Source: CAVORB01 sp963736235
GTDB taxonomy: Bacteria > Pseudomonadota > Gammaproteobacteria > Chromatiales > Chromatiaceae
Length of the DNA: 64,000 nucleotides
Reading direction: 5' to 3'
NCBI GenBank assembly: GCA_963736235.1
Contig: CAVTOR010000031.1
Location: 806,001 to 870,000, forward strand
Below, one piece after another: positions 8,906 to 18,425 of this stretch. A program made the position numbers and the translations under genes. Below the pieces are notes generated by a model. It searched no databases, was not told the origin of the DNA, and was given only the letters and a program-made list of their open reading frames with translations. The stretch's first letter is position 1, and every line of letters starts with the position of its first letter.

Positions 8906-9265
8906 TTAGGAATGGCGCGCGGTCGCGCTGCGTTCCACCGGAGTCGGCGCGGACCAGAGCCGCTCCAGATTGTAGAAGTCTCGTACCTTGGGAAGCATGA
9001 CGTGGACGACCACGCCGTTGAGATCGACCAGCGCCCACTCGCCCTCAGCCAGTCCCTCGCTGCCCAACGGCGGCTCCCCGCCGTCCTTGGCGCGGAAGGC
9101 GACGGCCTCGGCGATGGCCTTGACGTGGCGGTCGGAGGTACCGGAAGCCACGATCATGAAATCGGTCACCGCCGTCTTTCCGCGCACGTCCATGACGGTG
9201 ACGTCACGTGCCTTGAGGTCGGCGAGGGTATCGAGGACCAGTTGCTTCAGTTGCTCGATCTGCAT
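8906..9265 (-). CDS. rsfS: Ribosomal silencing factor RsfS
   Basis: RsfS binds ribosomal protein L14 and blocks subunit joining when nutrients are limiting. The 119-residue product has the family core 'KTAVTDFMIVASGTSDRHVKAIAEAV' and 'WALVDLNGVVVHVMLPKVRDFYNLERLW'. AGGAG stands just ahead of the start. It lies directly downstream of nadD (84 bases), the common nadD-rsfS pairing. rlmH, which often follows, is absent. Confidence 0.95.
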   Translation of the reverse strand: MQIEQLKQLVLDTLADLKARDVTVMDVRGKTAVTDFMIVASGTSDRHVKAIAEAVAFRAKDGGEPPLGSEGLAEGEWALVDLNGVVVHVMLPKVRDFYNLERLWSAPTPVERSATARHS

Positions 9266-9349
9266 GCGTTCTCCTGAGAATATCGGCGCTGTCTCGGGGC
9301 GAGATCCAGGGCGCCGCCCCCGGAAAGGGGGAGGGTGGCAAAAGATAAC

Positions 9350-9994
9350 TCAATCCGATATCGGGTCACGGTAGAGAGATTCACGCTCGATGATGGCGAG
9401 CACCGCATCCGGCAGCAGATACCGCGGACTGCGCCCGGCGCGGATGATCTGGCGGATATCGGTCGACGAGATATCCAGCTGCGTGACCCGTCGCAGCAGA
9501 ATGTGGCCGCCCGGGCGCTGATCCAAACCTTCCGGCCCCGGCTGCAGGCGCGGGGCCATCCAGTCCCGCAGTCGCGCATCCATTCCAGCTTCCGCACCCG
9601 GACGCTGCATCACGACCAAATGAGCCAGCTCGAGGATGTCATCGGGCCGATGCCAGGAGAGAAAGTCCCGGAAGGCGTCGGAACCCGTGAGCAGGCAAAT
9701 CGGTTGACGATCGCCCACCTCGCTGCGCAGGGAACGCAGCGTTTCGTAGGAGTAAGACCTACCCGCGCGCTTCAGCTCGCGGGCATCTACCCGGAAGCCC
9801 GGCTCACCGCCGACCGCGGCACGCACCATGGCCAGGCGCTGCGCCCCGGAGGCCTCCGGCTGACATCGGTGAACCGCCACGTTGAGGGGAACGAAGCGAA
9901 CCTCGGCGAGCCCGAGGGCCTGTCGCATTTCCAGCGCCGGTCGCAGGTGGCCGAAGTGGATCGGATCGAAGGTGCCCCCCAGCACGCCAATCAT
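9350..9994 (-). CDS. nadD: Nicotinate-nucleotide adenylyltransferase NadD
   Basis: NadD transfers AMP from ATP to nicotinate mononucleotide in NAD synthesis. The 214-residue product begins 'MIGVLGGTFDPIHFGHLRPA', containing the GxFxPxHxGH nucleotidyltransferase motif. It ends with the 'ISSTDIR' ISSTxxR motif and the 'VLAIIERESLY' helix. Length is normal. About 210 bases without a gene separate it from proA upstream. Confidence 0.95.
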   Translation of the reverse strand: MIGVLGGTFDPIHFGHLRPALEMRQALGLAEVRFVPLNVAVHRCQPEASGAQRLAMVRAAVGGEPGFRVDARELKRAGRSYSYETLRSLRSEVGDRQPICLLTGSDAFRDFLSWHRPDDILELAHLVVMQRPGAEAGMDARLRDWMAPRLQPGPEGLDQRPGGHILLRRVTQLDISSTDIRQIIRAGRSPRYLLPDAVLAIIERESLYRDPISD

Positions 9995-10207
9995 GAGGCG
10001 CCGGCACCCGAGGCCGCTACCTCCCGATCAAAGCGGCCAGCCATACCTCACCGAAAGGTCTCCCTTGAAATGCTCGTGAGAGGAGTTGGGGAAACCGCGG
10101 AGCCGATCCCCGGTCAGGCCAGACGATCGCCTCGAGCCCGTGATCCCGGCGCATCGCTGAACGCAGCTCATGTGCGGAAAGCTAGCAGAAAAGCACCCGC
10201 GTGTCCC

Positions 10208-11484
10208 CTATGTCCGGACCTCGCCGTTGCCGAGCACCACGAACTTGACCGAGGTCAGCCCCTCGAGACCGACCGGACCGCGGGCGTGAAACTTGTCCGT
10301 GCTGATCCCAATCTCCGCCCCCAACCCGTATTCGAAGCCGTCGGCAAAGCGGGTGGAGGCGTTGACCATGACCGAGCTCGAGTCCACCTCGCGCAGGAAA
10401 CGCCGCGCCCGGGTATAGTCCTCGGTGATGATGGCATCCGTATGCTGCGAGCCGTGGCGAGCGATATGATCAATGGCCGCGTCCATATCCGCGACCACGC
10501 GCACCGAGAGGATCGGCGCCAGGTACTCGGTGTCCCAGTCCCCATCGCTGGCGGGGATCGCACTGCGGCAAGATCTCCAGTGTACGCGGGCAGCCCCGCA
10601 ACTCCACGCCCTTCTCGAGCAAGGCAGCGCCCAGTCGCGGAAGAACGGCATCGGCGGCTGCCTCCGCCACCAGCAGGGTCTCCATGGTGTTGCAGGTGCC
10701 GTAACGCTGGGTCTTGGCGTTCATCGCCACCGCAAAGGCCTTGTCCAGGTCAGCCTTGTCGTCGATGTAGACGTGGCAGATGCCGTCCAGGTGCTTGATC
10801 ACCGGCACCCGCGCTTCGCGGCTGATCCGCTCGATCAGACCCTTGCCGCCGCGGGGGATGATCACATCCACGAACTCAGGCATGGCGATCATGGCACCAA
10901 CGGCCGCGCGGTCCGTGGTTGCCACCACCTGGACCGCGTCTGCCGGCAATCCGGCAGACTCGAGGCCGCGGTGGATGCATCCGGCGATGGCCTGATTGGA
11001 GTGGAAGGCCTCGGAGCCTCCCCGCAGCACCGTGGCGTTGCCGGACTTCAGGCACAGCGCGGCCGCATCCGCGGTCACGTTCGGGCGGGATTCGTAGATG
11101 ATGCCCACCACGCCGAGCGGCACGCGCATGCGTCCCACCTGTATGCCGGAGGGCCGATAGTTGAGATCGGTGATGGCCCCTACCGGATCCGCGAGGGCGG
11201 CGATCTGGCGTAGGCCTTCGATCATGGCGTCGATGCGCCCCGCGGTCAGTTCCAGGCGGTCGAGCAGGGCCGCTTCCAGGCCCTTGGCCGCCCCCGCTTC
11301 CAGATCGAGACGGTTCGCCTCCATCAGCGCGCCGCGGCTGCTGGTCGATGTCAGCAGCGACGGCCAGCAAGGCATGGTTTTTCGCCGCCGTTTCGGCACG
11401 GGCCAGGCGGCGAGAGGCATCGCGTGCGCGCTCACCGACCTGTCGCATGTAGGCTTCGACGTCGTTGATCTGTGGCTCGTACAT
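10208..11484 (-). CDS. proA: Gamma-glutamyl phosphate reductase ProA (two frameshifts)
   Basis: ProA reduces gamma-glutamyl phosphate with NADPH in proline synthesis. The product has to be read through two apparent single-base insertions, near 11344 and near 10565. Once repaired it is continuous and about 424 residues, the normal size. Diagnostic parts are 'VPLGVVGIIYESRPNVTADAAALC', the catalytic Cys region 'RYGTCNTMETLLV' and the C-terminal 'FHARGPVGLEGLTSVKF'. The start at 11484 gives 'MYEPQINDVEAYM'; a TTG three codons upstream is possible. Because both sides of each break keep strong family sequence, I treat the breaks as sequence errors. Confidence 0.88.
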
Positions 11485-11555
11485 AGGCTCCAAATCCGGA
11501 ATGACACGAGGCGATCGCCACGGGCCGGGGCGGAAAGTTTATCAGATTTGCCGCG

Positions 11556-12586
11556 CTACCCGATGAGTCGGGCCGTCTCTCCCGAGGCCAGCCCATCGCC
11601 GATCAGGGACAGACCCAGCCAGGGATCACCCCGATCCAGGCCCTTGATCTGCCGGTCCACCTGCGCGCAGCACCCCAGCAGCCGGTGCAACTCCGGTAGC
11701 GGCAACCGTCGCATCGTCGCCTCCACCGCGCCTCGGCGCGACTCCCATACCTTGTGCGCATTCAGGACCGCGGAAAGGCCGGCGGCACCACGCTGGGCGC
11801 CAAATGCAGCGGCCGCCAGCATGCGCAGCTCCCGCGCCAGAACCCATAGAACCAGCGGCGCAGGGTTACCCTCGGCGGCCAACCCGCTGAGGATGCGGTT
11901 GACCCGGACGCGATCACCGGCCAGCGCGGCGTCGGGCAGGTCGAACAGGTCGAAGCGTGCACTGTCGGAAATCGCCCGCGTGAGCTCCTCGCGCCCCAAC
12001 GGCCCATCGCCCTGGATGAGCCACAGCTTCTCGATCTCCTGGGATGCCGCGAGCAGGTTGCCCTCCACGCGCTCCGCCAGCACCGCGGCCACGCCCGGAG
12101 CCGGTTGCAGGCCACGCTCGCGCATGCGCTGCTCGATCCAGGCGACGAGACGCTGACCGACCAGCTTGCGCACCTGAACCAGGACGCCAACCCGCTCGAC
12201 ATCCTGCACCCAGCGCGCCTTGAGCTCCCGATACTCCAAGCTCGGGCGCCAGGATCAGCAGCAGATTGTCCGGCGGCGGGCACTCGCAATAGGCGCGCAG
12301 CGCATCGGAGCCCTCGCGGCCGATACGGGCGCCAGCCGAGACGCAGCTCGATGAGCTTGCGGCTCGAGAAGAGGGACAGCTCCCGCGACGCGGCGTCGAG
12401 TCGCCCCCAGTCGAAGGCGGAATGCTGCTCCAGCAACTCGCGCTCCGAGAAACCCCGTTCGGCGGCGGCGACCCGTACGGCGGCGGCGGCCTCACCGAGT
12501 TGCAGCGGCTCATCGCCGCAAACCATGTAGACGGCTGCCAGTTGCCCCTTCAGTCGTGCCGGAAGCTGGTGAGATTGGACCCGCAT
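11556..12586 (-). CDS. holA: DNA polymerase III delta subunit HolA (two frameshifts)
   Basis: HolA opens the beta clamp within the clamp-loader complex. The N-terminal part ('LAAVYMVCGDEPLQLGEAAAAVR', then 'SSRKLIELRL') and the C-terminal part ('EYRELKARWVQDVERVGVLVQV' onward) are in different frames. A short middle segment, 'GREGSDALRAYCECPPPDNL', is in a third. Removing one base near 12345 and one near 12240 restores a single product of about 342 residues. It sits between proA and lptE in the leuS-lptE-holA order. An essential gene broken twice with intact flanks argues for sequencing error. Confidence 0.88.
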
Positions 12587-12619
12587 TGCTCGTATCTGGG
12601 AAGCCCCGCAGACCTGGTG

Positions 12620-13123
12620 CTACAACAGCTTCGCCCGCAACCGCCCGAGGATGCGGTCGGCCGCGTCCTGGGCCAGATCCTCGTAGATGAGATCCGCCTC
12701 CAGCTGCTTGCCCAGTACCTCAACGTCAGGGTTCTCGTAGGTCCGAACCAGATCGAGGATCTCCGGCGACACGAGCGAACCACCATCCGGTCCAATCGCA
12801 TCGAAGCGCACACGCAAGTGCAGCTCGCTGGCAACCACCTTGCCGCTGCGATCCACGGCCGCAACACGGGAGGCGCGGGTCTCGTTCATGATGCGGACGA
12901 TGATGCGCGCCTCCTTCGGGCTTGAGGCCAAACGCACCTGGGAGACCTCCAGGCGCTGCAGCATCGCGGCGCGCACGCTTCCCCCGCCGGTCGTCTCGAT
13001 GTACATCGGGTTGAGCTCGGGGGGGATCTCCACCGACCCCCGCAGCTTGAAACCGCAGGCGCTTAGCATCGATAGCAGAACGGCCGCCACCAGGATGCCG
13101 GGTGTACGCGTGAAGCCGGACAC
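12620..13123 (-). CDS. lptE: LPS-assembly lipoprotein LptE
   Basis: LptE is the lipoprotein plug of the LptD barrel. I start at the GTG at 13123 because GGGAG stands eight bases upstream; this gives 167 residues. A signal sequence ends in the lipobox 'LLSMLSAC', so the mature protein begins at the Cys of 'CGFKLRG', the family hallmark. The rest includes 'PMYIETTGGGSVRAAM' and the C-terminal 'DLIYEDLAQDAADRILGRL'. It lies between leuS and holA as in E. coli; its partner lptD is at the left edge. Confidence 0.93.
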   Translation of the reverse strand: MSGFTRTPGILVAAVLLSMLSACGFKLRGSVEIPPELNPMYIETTGGGSVRAAMLQRLEVSQVRLASSPKEARIIVRIMNETRASRVAAVDRSGKVVASELHLRVRFDAIGPDGGSLVSPEILDLVRTYENPDVEVLGKQLEADLIYEDLAQDAADRILGRLRAKLL

Positions 13124-13178
13124 GGATCTCACTCCCAAATGTTGAGGCACGATGTGCGGCCGGCTGACGGCCGCGGAT

Positions 13179-15744
13179 CTATTTGGCGACGACATTGACC
13201 AGCTTGCCGGGCACCACGATGACCTTGCGCACCTGCGCCTCGCCGATGAAGCGTTGAACGTTCTCATTGGCAAGGGCCGCCTGCTCGATGGCACTCCTTG
13301 TCCGCATCCGCCGGCACTGCAACCTTGCCGCGCACCTTGCCGTTGACCTGGACCACGTACTCGATGCTGTCCTGCCGCAGGGCGTCCTCGTCCACGACCG
13401 GCCAGCCCGCGCCAGGATGTCGTCGCCGAAGCCGAGCTCCCGCCACAGGTGGTGGGTGACGTGGGGTGCGATCGGCGCCAGCAGCCGCAGAACGATCTCG
13501 AGGCCCTCGCGCAACACCGCCTTGCCTGGCGGCGCGGTGCCGTCGACTTGTAGAGCACGTTGACCATGGTCATGCAGCCGGAGACCACCGTGTTGAACTG
13601 CTGGCGCTCGTAGTCGAACAGGGCCTTCTTGAGGGCCGCGTGGATCTCCCGGCGGGCGACTGTTCAGCCTCACCCAGCGCCGGGATCGCCGGCATCGCGA
13701 CGCGGATGCTCACAGCGCTCGTGCGCCAGGGACCACAGGCGCTTGAGGAAGCGCGAGGCCCCCTCCACGCCCTCGTCGTTCCATTCCAGCGACTGATCCG
13801 GCGGCGACGGTGAACATGGTGTAGAGACGCACCGTGTCGGCGCCGTAGCGATCCGTCAGGGTCTGGGGATCGACGCCGTTGTTCTTGGACTTGGACATCT
13901 TCTCGATGCCGCCGTAAGTGACCGGCTGCGCCGTCCTCCCTGAGCACCGCCGACACCAGCCGGCCCTTCTCGTCCCGCTCGACCTCCACATCCGCCGGGT
14001 TGTACCAGTGCTTGCGCCCGTCGGCGTCCTCGCGGTAGTAGGTCTCCGCCACCACCATGCCCTGGGTGAGCAGGCGGGTGAAGGGCTCGTCGCAGTCGAC
14101 CAGGCCCTCGTCGCGCATCAGCTTGTGGAAGAAGCGGGCGTAGAGCAGATGCAGCACCGCGTGCTCGATGCCGCCGACGTACTGATCCACCGGCAGCCAG
14201 TAGTTGGCGCGCTCGTCCAGCATGGCGGTGTCGCAGTCGCTGGAGCAGTAGCGGGCGTAGTACCAGGAGGACTCGAAGAAGGTGTCGAAGGTGTCGGTCT
14301 CGCGGGTCTCGCCGTTGCCGAGATCGGAGAACTCCGGCATGTTCTTGAGCGGAGAGCCCGAGCCGTCGACGACCACGTCCTCGGGCAGGCGCACCGGCAG
14401 GTCCGTCTCCGCGCGCACGCCGCCGTCGGGCGTGTCGATCACGGGCACCGGGCAGCCCCAGTAGCGCTGGCGCGACACGCCCCAGTCGCGCAGGCGGAAG
14501 TTGACCCGCTTCCCGCCCTTTCCGCGCTCCGACAGCCAGTCTGCAATGGCGCCGAAGGCCTGCTCCGAGGTCATGCCCGTCGAACGGCCCCGAGTCGCGC
14601 AGCACGCCCCTCTCCACAAACGCAGCCGCCTCGATGCCGCACGGGCCTGCCGTCCGCGGCATGGATCACCTGCCGTTTCGGGATCCCGTAACGCTCGGCG
14701 AACTCCCAGTCGCGCTGGTCGTGGGCGGGCACCGCCATCACCGCACCGGTGCCGTAGCCCATGAGCACGAAGTTGGCGGCGAAGATGGGCACCGGCTCGC
14801 CGGTGATCGGGTGGATGGCGTCGATGCCGAGGGCGTGGCCCTTCTTCTCCATGGTCTCGATCTCGGCCTCGGAGATCCCGCCCTGGCGGCATTCCTCGAC
14901 GAAGGCGGCGAGCGCCGGATCGCGACTCGGCGGCCTGCCGCGCCAGCGGGTGCTCGGCCGCCACCGCCACATAGGTCACGCCCATGACCGTGTCCGGGCG
15001 CGTGGTGTAGATGCCGAGCGTCTCGTCGGAGCCCTCGATCCCGAACTCCATGTAGACGCCCTCGGAGCGCCCGATCCAGTTGCGCTGCATGGTGCGCACC
15101 TGCTCCGGCCAGCCGTCGAGGCTGTCGAGGGCGTCGAGCAGCTCCTGGGCGTAGTCGGTGATGCGGACGAACCACTGCTCGATCTCGCGCTTCTCCACCG
15201 GCGCGCCCGAGCGCCAGCCCTTGCCGTCGATCACCTGCTCGTTGGCCAGCACCGTCTGGTCGACCGGGTCCCAGTTCACCGTCGCCTTGGCACGGTAGGC
15301 CAGCCCCTTCTCCATCAGGCGCGTGAACAGCCACTGCTCCCAGCGGTAGTAGTCCGGGTCGCAGGTGGCCAGCTCCCGATCCCAGTCGTAGCCGAAGCCC
15401 AGCCGCTTGAGCTGGTCCTTCATGTACGCGATGTTCGACTCGGTCCACTGCGACGGCGGGATTCCGTGCTTGATGGCGGCGTTCTCCGCCGGCAGGCCGA
15501 ACGCGTCCCAGCCCATGGGCTGGAGCACGTTCTTGCCGAGCATCCGCTGATAGCGGGCGATCACGTCGCCGATGGTGTAGTTGCGCACGTGCCCCATGTG
15601 CAGGCGCCCCGAGGGATAGGGGAACATCGACAGGCAGTAGAACTTCTCCCGCGCCGGGTCTTCCTCCGCCTTGAAGGACTGGTTCTGCTCCCAATAAGCT
15701 TGCGCCGCGACCTCGATCTGGCGCGGGTCGTAATCGTTTTGCAT
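13179..15744 (-). CDS. leuS: Leucyl-tRNA synthetase (many frameshifts)
   Basis: LeuS charges tRNA-Leu. The start at 15744 gives 'MQNDYDPRQIEVAAQAYW'. The HIGH-type motif is 'GRLHMGHVRNYT' near residue 49, the editing domain follows, and the KMSKS loop is in 'IEKMSKSKNNGVDP' (near 13890). The C-terminus reads 'KVIVVPGKLVNVVAK'. The reading frame changes about nine times, near 14926, 14645, 14577, 13930, 13805, 13665, 13545, 13395 and 13300. The product resumes in family sequence each time, giving a near-normal total of about 850 residues. Since leuS is essential, these are almost certainly sequence errors. Confidence 0.92.
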
Positions 15745-15960
15745 CGGTTGAGGCGGGTTCGGTCGGGTCCTGGAGATAGGCGACGAAGGATACCGCAGTC
15801 CGGCGCGGGCGCGCGACCGCGACAATGGCCGCCGCAGGCAGCTTGCGCCGATTCGCGGGCGAGGTTGCCATTTTCCGGCCATGCCGCACACTTGAGGCAG
15901 AGGAGAACGGTTCGGCGATGCATCCCGAGCCCAAGCTTCCGATAACCGAAGGAGACCGCC

Positions 15961-16500
15961 ATGGCCGAGAACGAGAAACCCGACGTCGTCGACAAGATGG
16001 TCGACGCCTACGAGCGCATGCTCGCGCGCACCGAGGAAATGATCCAACACGCGGAGAAGGAAACCGTGCCGGCCTTCCGCGAAATGTTGGCAAAGGCGAG
16101 GGACAACATGGTCGAGCTCGGCGAGCTGACGCGCGAAGAGGCGGCGAGGGTGGCAGATTACGTGGAGCGCGACGTCAAGGACGCGGCCAACTACATCGCC
16201 GAGACCGGCGATGATCTCAAGAATTGGTGGCGCTTTGACCTCCGCCTGATCGAGCAACGAATGCTCGAGACCTTTTCCGCGGTGGCGGACCAGACCAGCG
16301 TCCAGCTGCGCGGCTGGGCGGAGCAGGCGCGCCAGGCGAGCCTCTACCGCACCGGGGAGATCGCGGGTCCCGGGGCACTGACCTGCACCGCCTGCGGCGC
16401 GGAGATGCACATGCACAGCACCGGACGCATCCCCCCTTGCCCCAAATGCCACGCCACCAGCTTCAAGCGGGCGGCCGAGCCGGAAGGTTACTCCTCTTGA
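15961..16500 (+). CDS. Zinc-ribbon-containing protein (YbeL-like)
   Basis: A 179-residue acidic protein with a long helical N-terminal part. A C-terminal zinc ribbon is made from 'CTACGAEMHM' and 'PPCPKCHATSF' (two CxxC knuckles about 17 residues apart). It matches the family of E. coli YbeL, which is also encoded near leuS. AGGAG lies about ten bases upstream of the ATG. It is divergent from leuS. Function is unknown; the ribbon suggests nucleic-acid or protein binding. Confidence 0.85.
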   Translation: MAENEKPDVVDKMVDAYERMLARTEEMIQHAEKETVPAFREMLAKARDNMVELGELTREEAARVADYVERDVKDAANYIAETGDDLKNWWRFDLRLIEQRMLETFSAVADQTSVQLRGWAEQARQASLYRTGEIAGPGALTCTACGAEMHMHSTGRIPPCPKCHATSFKRAAEPEGYSS

Positions 16501-16513
16501 GCGGGCGAGCGGG

Positions 16514-16542
16514 TTGGCAAGCCGGGCGGCCGGGGTTATAGT
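16514..16542 (+). promoter_or_regulatory. Sigma-70 promoter for the gcv operon
   Basis: TTGGCA at 16514-16519 and TATAGT at 16537-16542 are separated by exactly 17 bases. Transcription would start around 16549, just ahead of the first glycine aptamer at 16561. The -35 element lies directly after the stop of the zinc-ribbon gene. Confidence 0.7.
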
Positions 16543-16560
16543 CGTTTTTCGGCAAAGGCC

Positions 16561-16746
16561 CTGCGGGAGAGACCGGTCTCGCGCCGGCGCCGAAGGCGCA
16601 ACCCCGCCCGGAATCGCTCAGGCAACAGGACCGCAGGGCATCCCACCGACTCTGGAGAGCGACCCCGGCCGTTAACACCCGGGCGAGGGTCCACCGAAGG
16701 GGCAGCGGCGATCATGGCGTCGCAAACTCTCAGGTTCAGGACAGAG
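16561..16746 (+). ncRNA. Tandem glycine riboswitch
   Basis: Two glycine aptamers lie in series in the gcvT leader. Aptamer 1 (16561-16636) is closed by CTGCGG/CCGCAG. It contains GGGAGAGACC, GCCGAAGGCGCAA and CGCTCAGGCAACAGGAC. Aptamer 2 (16650-16746) is closed by CTCTG/CAGAG. It contains TGGAGAGCGAC, ACCGAAGGGGCA and CTCTCAGGTTCAGGACAGAGGG. These match the conserved glycine riboswitch core. An intrinsic terminator begins at the base after aptamer 2. By analogy with other gcv leaders, glycine should favour read-through, so the cell makes the cleavage system when glycine is plentiful. Confidence 0.95.
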
Positions 16747-16791
16747 GGGCGGCACCCGCATCCTTCCGGGCTGCAGGTGCCGCCCGTTTTT
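16747..16791 (+). terminator. Riboswitch expression-platform terminator
   Basis: GGGCGGCACC (16747-16756) pairs perfectly with GGTGCCGCCC (16776-16785), followed by GTTTTT. The stem abuts the closing helix of the second aptamer, so aptamer closure and terminator formation can compete. gcvT begins 71 bases downstream. Confidence 0.88.
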
Positions 16792-16861
16792 GTCTGCGCC
16801 CCTTTTCTTCGCATGATTCGGGCCGCACCCTGCTGACAGGCGCCGCCAACAGGAGAGCCGG

Positions 16862-17957
16862 ATGGGACTCAAGACCCCGCTGTTTTCAGCACCACCAAGC
16901 GATGGGAGCGCGTATCGTGCCCTTCGGCGGGTGGGACATGCCGCTGCACTATGGCTCCCAGCTCGAGGAGCACCACGCGGTGCGCCGCGACGCCGGCATG
17001 TTCGACGTCTCCCACATGCGCGTGGTGGACTTGGACGGGGTCGGGGCGGTCGGTTTCCTCCGTCGCCTGCTCGCGAATGACGTCGGCAGGCTCGGCGAGC
17101 GCGGCAAGGCCCTCTACAGCTGCATGCTCAACGAGCGGGGTGGGGTCATCGACGACCTCATCGTCTACTATCGCGACCCCGGCCGTTACCGCATGGTGGT
17201 CAACGCCGCCACCGCGGACAAGGACCTGGCCTGGATCGGCGTTCAGGCCGAAGGGCACGATGTTGCCATCCAGCCGCGCGAGGACCTGTCCATGATCGCG
17301 GTGCAGGGTCCCCACGCGCGGGAAAAAGCCGCTCCCCTGCTGCCGTCGGACCTGCGCGCGACCGCCCTCGCGCTCAAGCCGTTCTTCGCCGCCGAAAACG
17401 CCCAGTGGTTCGTCGGGCGCACCGGATACACGGGCGAGGACGGGTTCGAGATCATGTGTCCTGCCGACGGCGCACCGGCGTTGTGGCGTTCCCTGGGAGA
17501 CGCGGGGGTGGCCCCCTGCGGCCTCGGCGCCCGGGATACTCTGCGCCTGGAGGCCGGGATGAACCTCTACGGTCAGGACATGGACGAAGAAACGAGTCCG
17601 CTGGAAAGCGGCCTCGGCTGGACCCTGGCCTGGGAGCCCGCCGAGCGCGATTTCATCGGCCGCGAGGCGCTGGAGCGGCAGCGTCGCGGGGAGGGCTTGC
17701 GGCGCTTCGTCGGGCTCCTGCTCACGGGGCGCGGCGTACTGCGCGCCCACCAGAGCGTACTGAGCGGCGGAGACGTGGTCGGGGAGATCACCTCCGGCGG
17801 GTTCGCCCCGACGCTGGAGCGCTCCATCGCCTTGGCCCGGGTCGCCCACGACCTCGGGGACGATTGCGAGGTGGAGATCCGCGGCAAGCCGGTAGCGGCG
17901 CGAGTAGTCAAACCGCCCTTCGTGCGCAACGGCAAGCCCCGCATCGAGCTCGATTGA
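16862..17957 (+). CDS. gcvT: Aminomethyltransferase GcvT (one frameshift)
   Basis: GcvT (T-protein) transfers the methylene carbon of glycine from lipoyl-GcvH to tetrahydrofolate and releases ammonia. The ATG at 16862 follows AGGAG and encodes 'MGLKTPLF'. One extra T in a TTTT run near 16880 shifts the frame; removing it joins this to 'QHHQAMGARIVPFGGWDMPLHY'. The repaired product is about 364 residues, the normal size. Later features are 'YTGEDGFEIMCP', 'GLGARDTLRLEAGMNLYGQD' and 'ITSGGFAPTLERSIALARV'. It is first in the riboswitch-controlled operon. Confidence 0.94.
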
Positions 17958-18012
17958 ACCGCGGCGCAATTCACAATCAGCAACCTTCAGCCTCTAGAGA
18001 GGGGATTGGACC

Positions 18013-18408
18013 ATGAGCAACGTGCCCGAAGACCTCAAGTACACCAAGGACCACGAGTGGGTGCGCGACAACGCGGACGGGACGGTCACGATCGGCATCA
18101 CCGATCATGCCCAGGAGGCCCTGGGCGACCTGGTGTTCGTCGAGGTGCCCGAGGTGGGCAAGCGGCTCGCCACCGGCGAATCCTGCGCCGTGGTGGAATC
18201 GGTGAAGGCCGCCTCCGACGTCTACAGCCCGCTGTCAGGCGAGGTGGCGCAAGCCAACGAGATCCTCGGCGATGCGCCCGAGACCATCAATGAGGACGCC
18301 TACGGAGACGGCTGGATCTTCAAGCTCACCGTAGCCGACCAGTCGGAGCTCGAAGGCCTGATGGATGCGGCCGGATACAACCGCTTCCTGGAGGAAGAGG
18401 ACGCCTGA
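18013..18408 (+). CDS. gcvH: Glycine cleavage system H protein
   Basis: GcvH is the lipoylated carrier that shuttles the aminomethyl group between P, T and L proteins. The 131-residue product contains the lipoyl-lysine site in 'CAVVESVKAASDVYSPLSGEV'. It begins 55 bases after gcvT. AGAGGGGA upstream serves as ribosome-binding site. It is intact. Confidence 0.97.
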   Translation: MSNVPEDLKYTKDHEWVRDNADGTVTIGITDHAQEALGDLVFVEVPEVGKRLATGESCAVVESVKAASDVYSPLSGEVAQANEILGDAPETINEDAYGDGWIFKLTVADQSELEGLMDAAGYNRFLEEEDA

Positions 18409-18425
18409 CCCGAGGCCTCGCACCC

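Noticed and set aside
7834..9000. Plus-strand open frame of 388 codons opposite the WYL regulator
   Set aside because: It spans two genes on the other strand and shows no domain; the WYL and RsfS readings are far better supported.
9335..10798. Long plus-strand open frame of 487 codons opposite nadD and the end of proA
   Set aside because: It is Arg/Pro/Ala-rich with no family features and is the antisense shadow of two recognised genes in GC-rich DNA.
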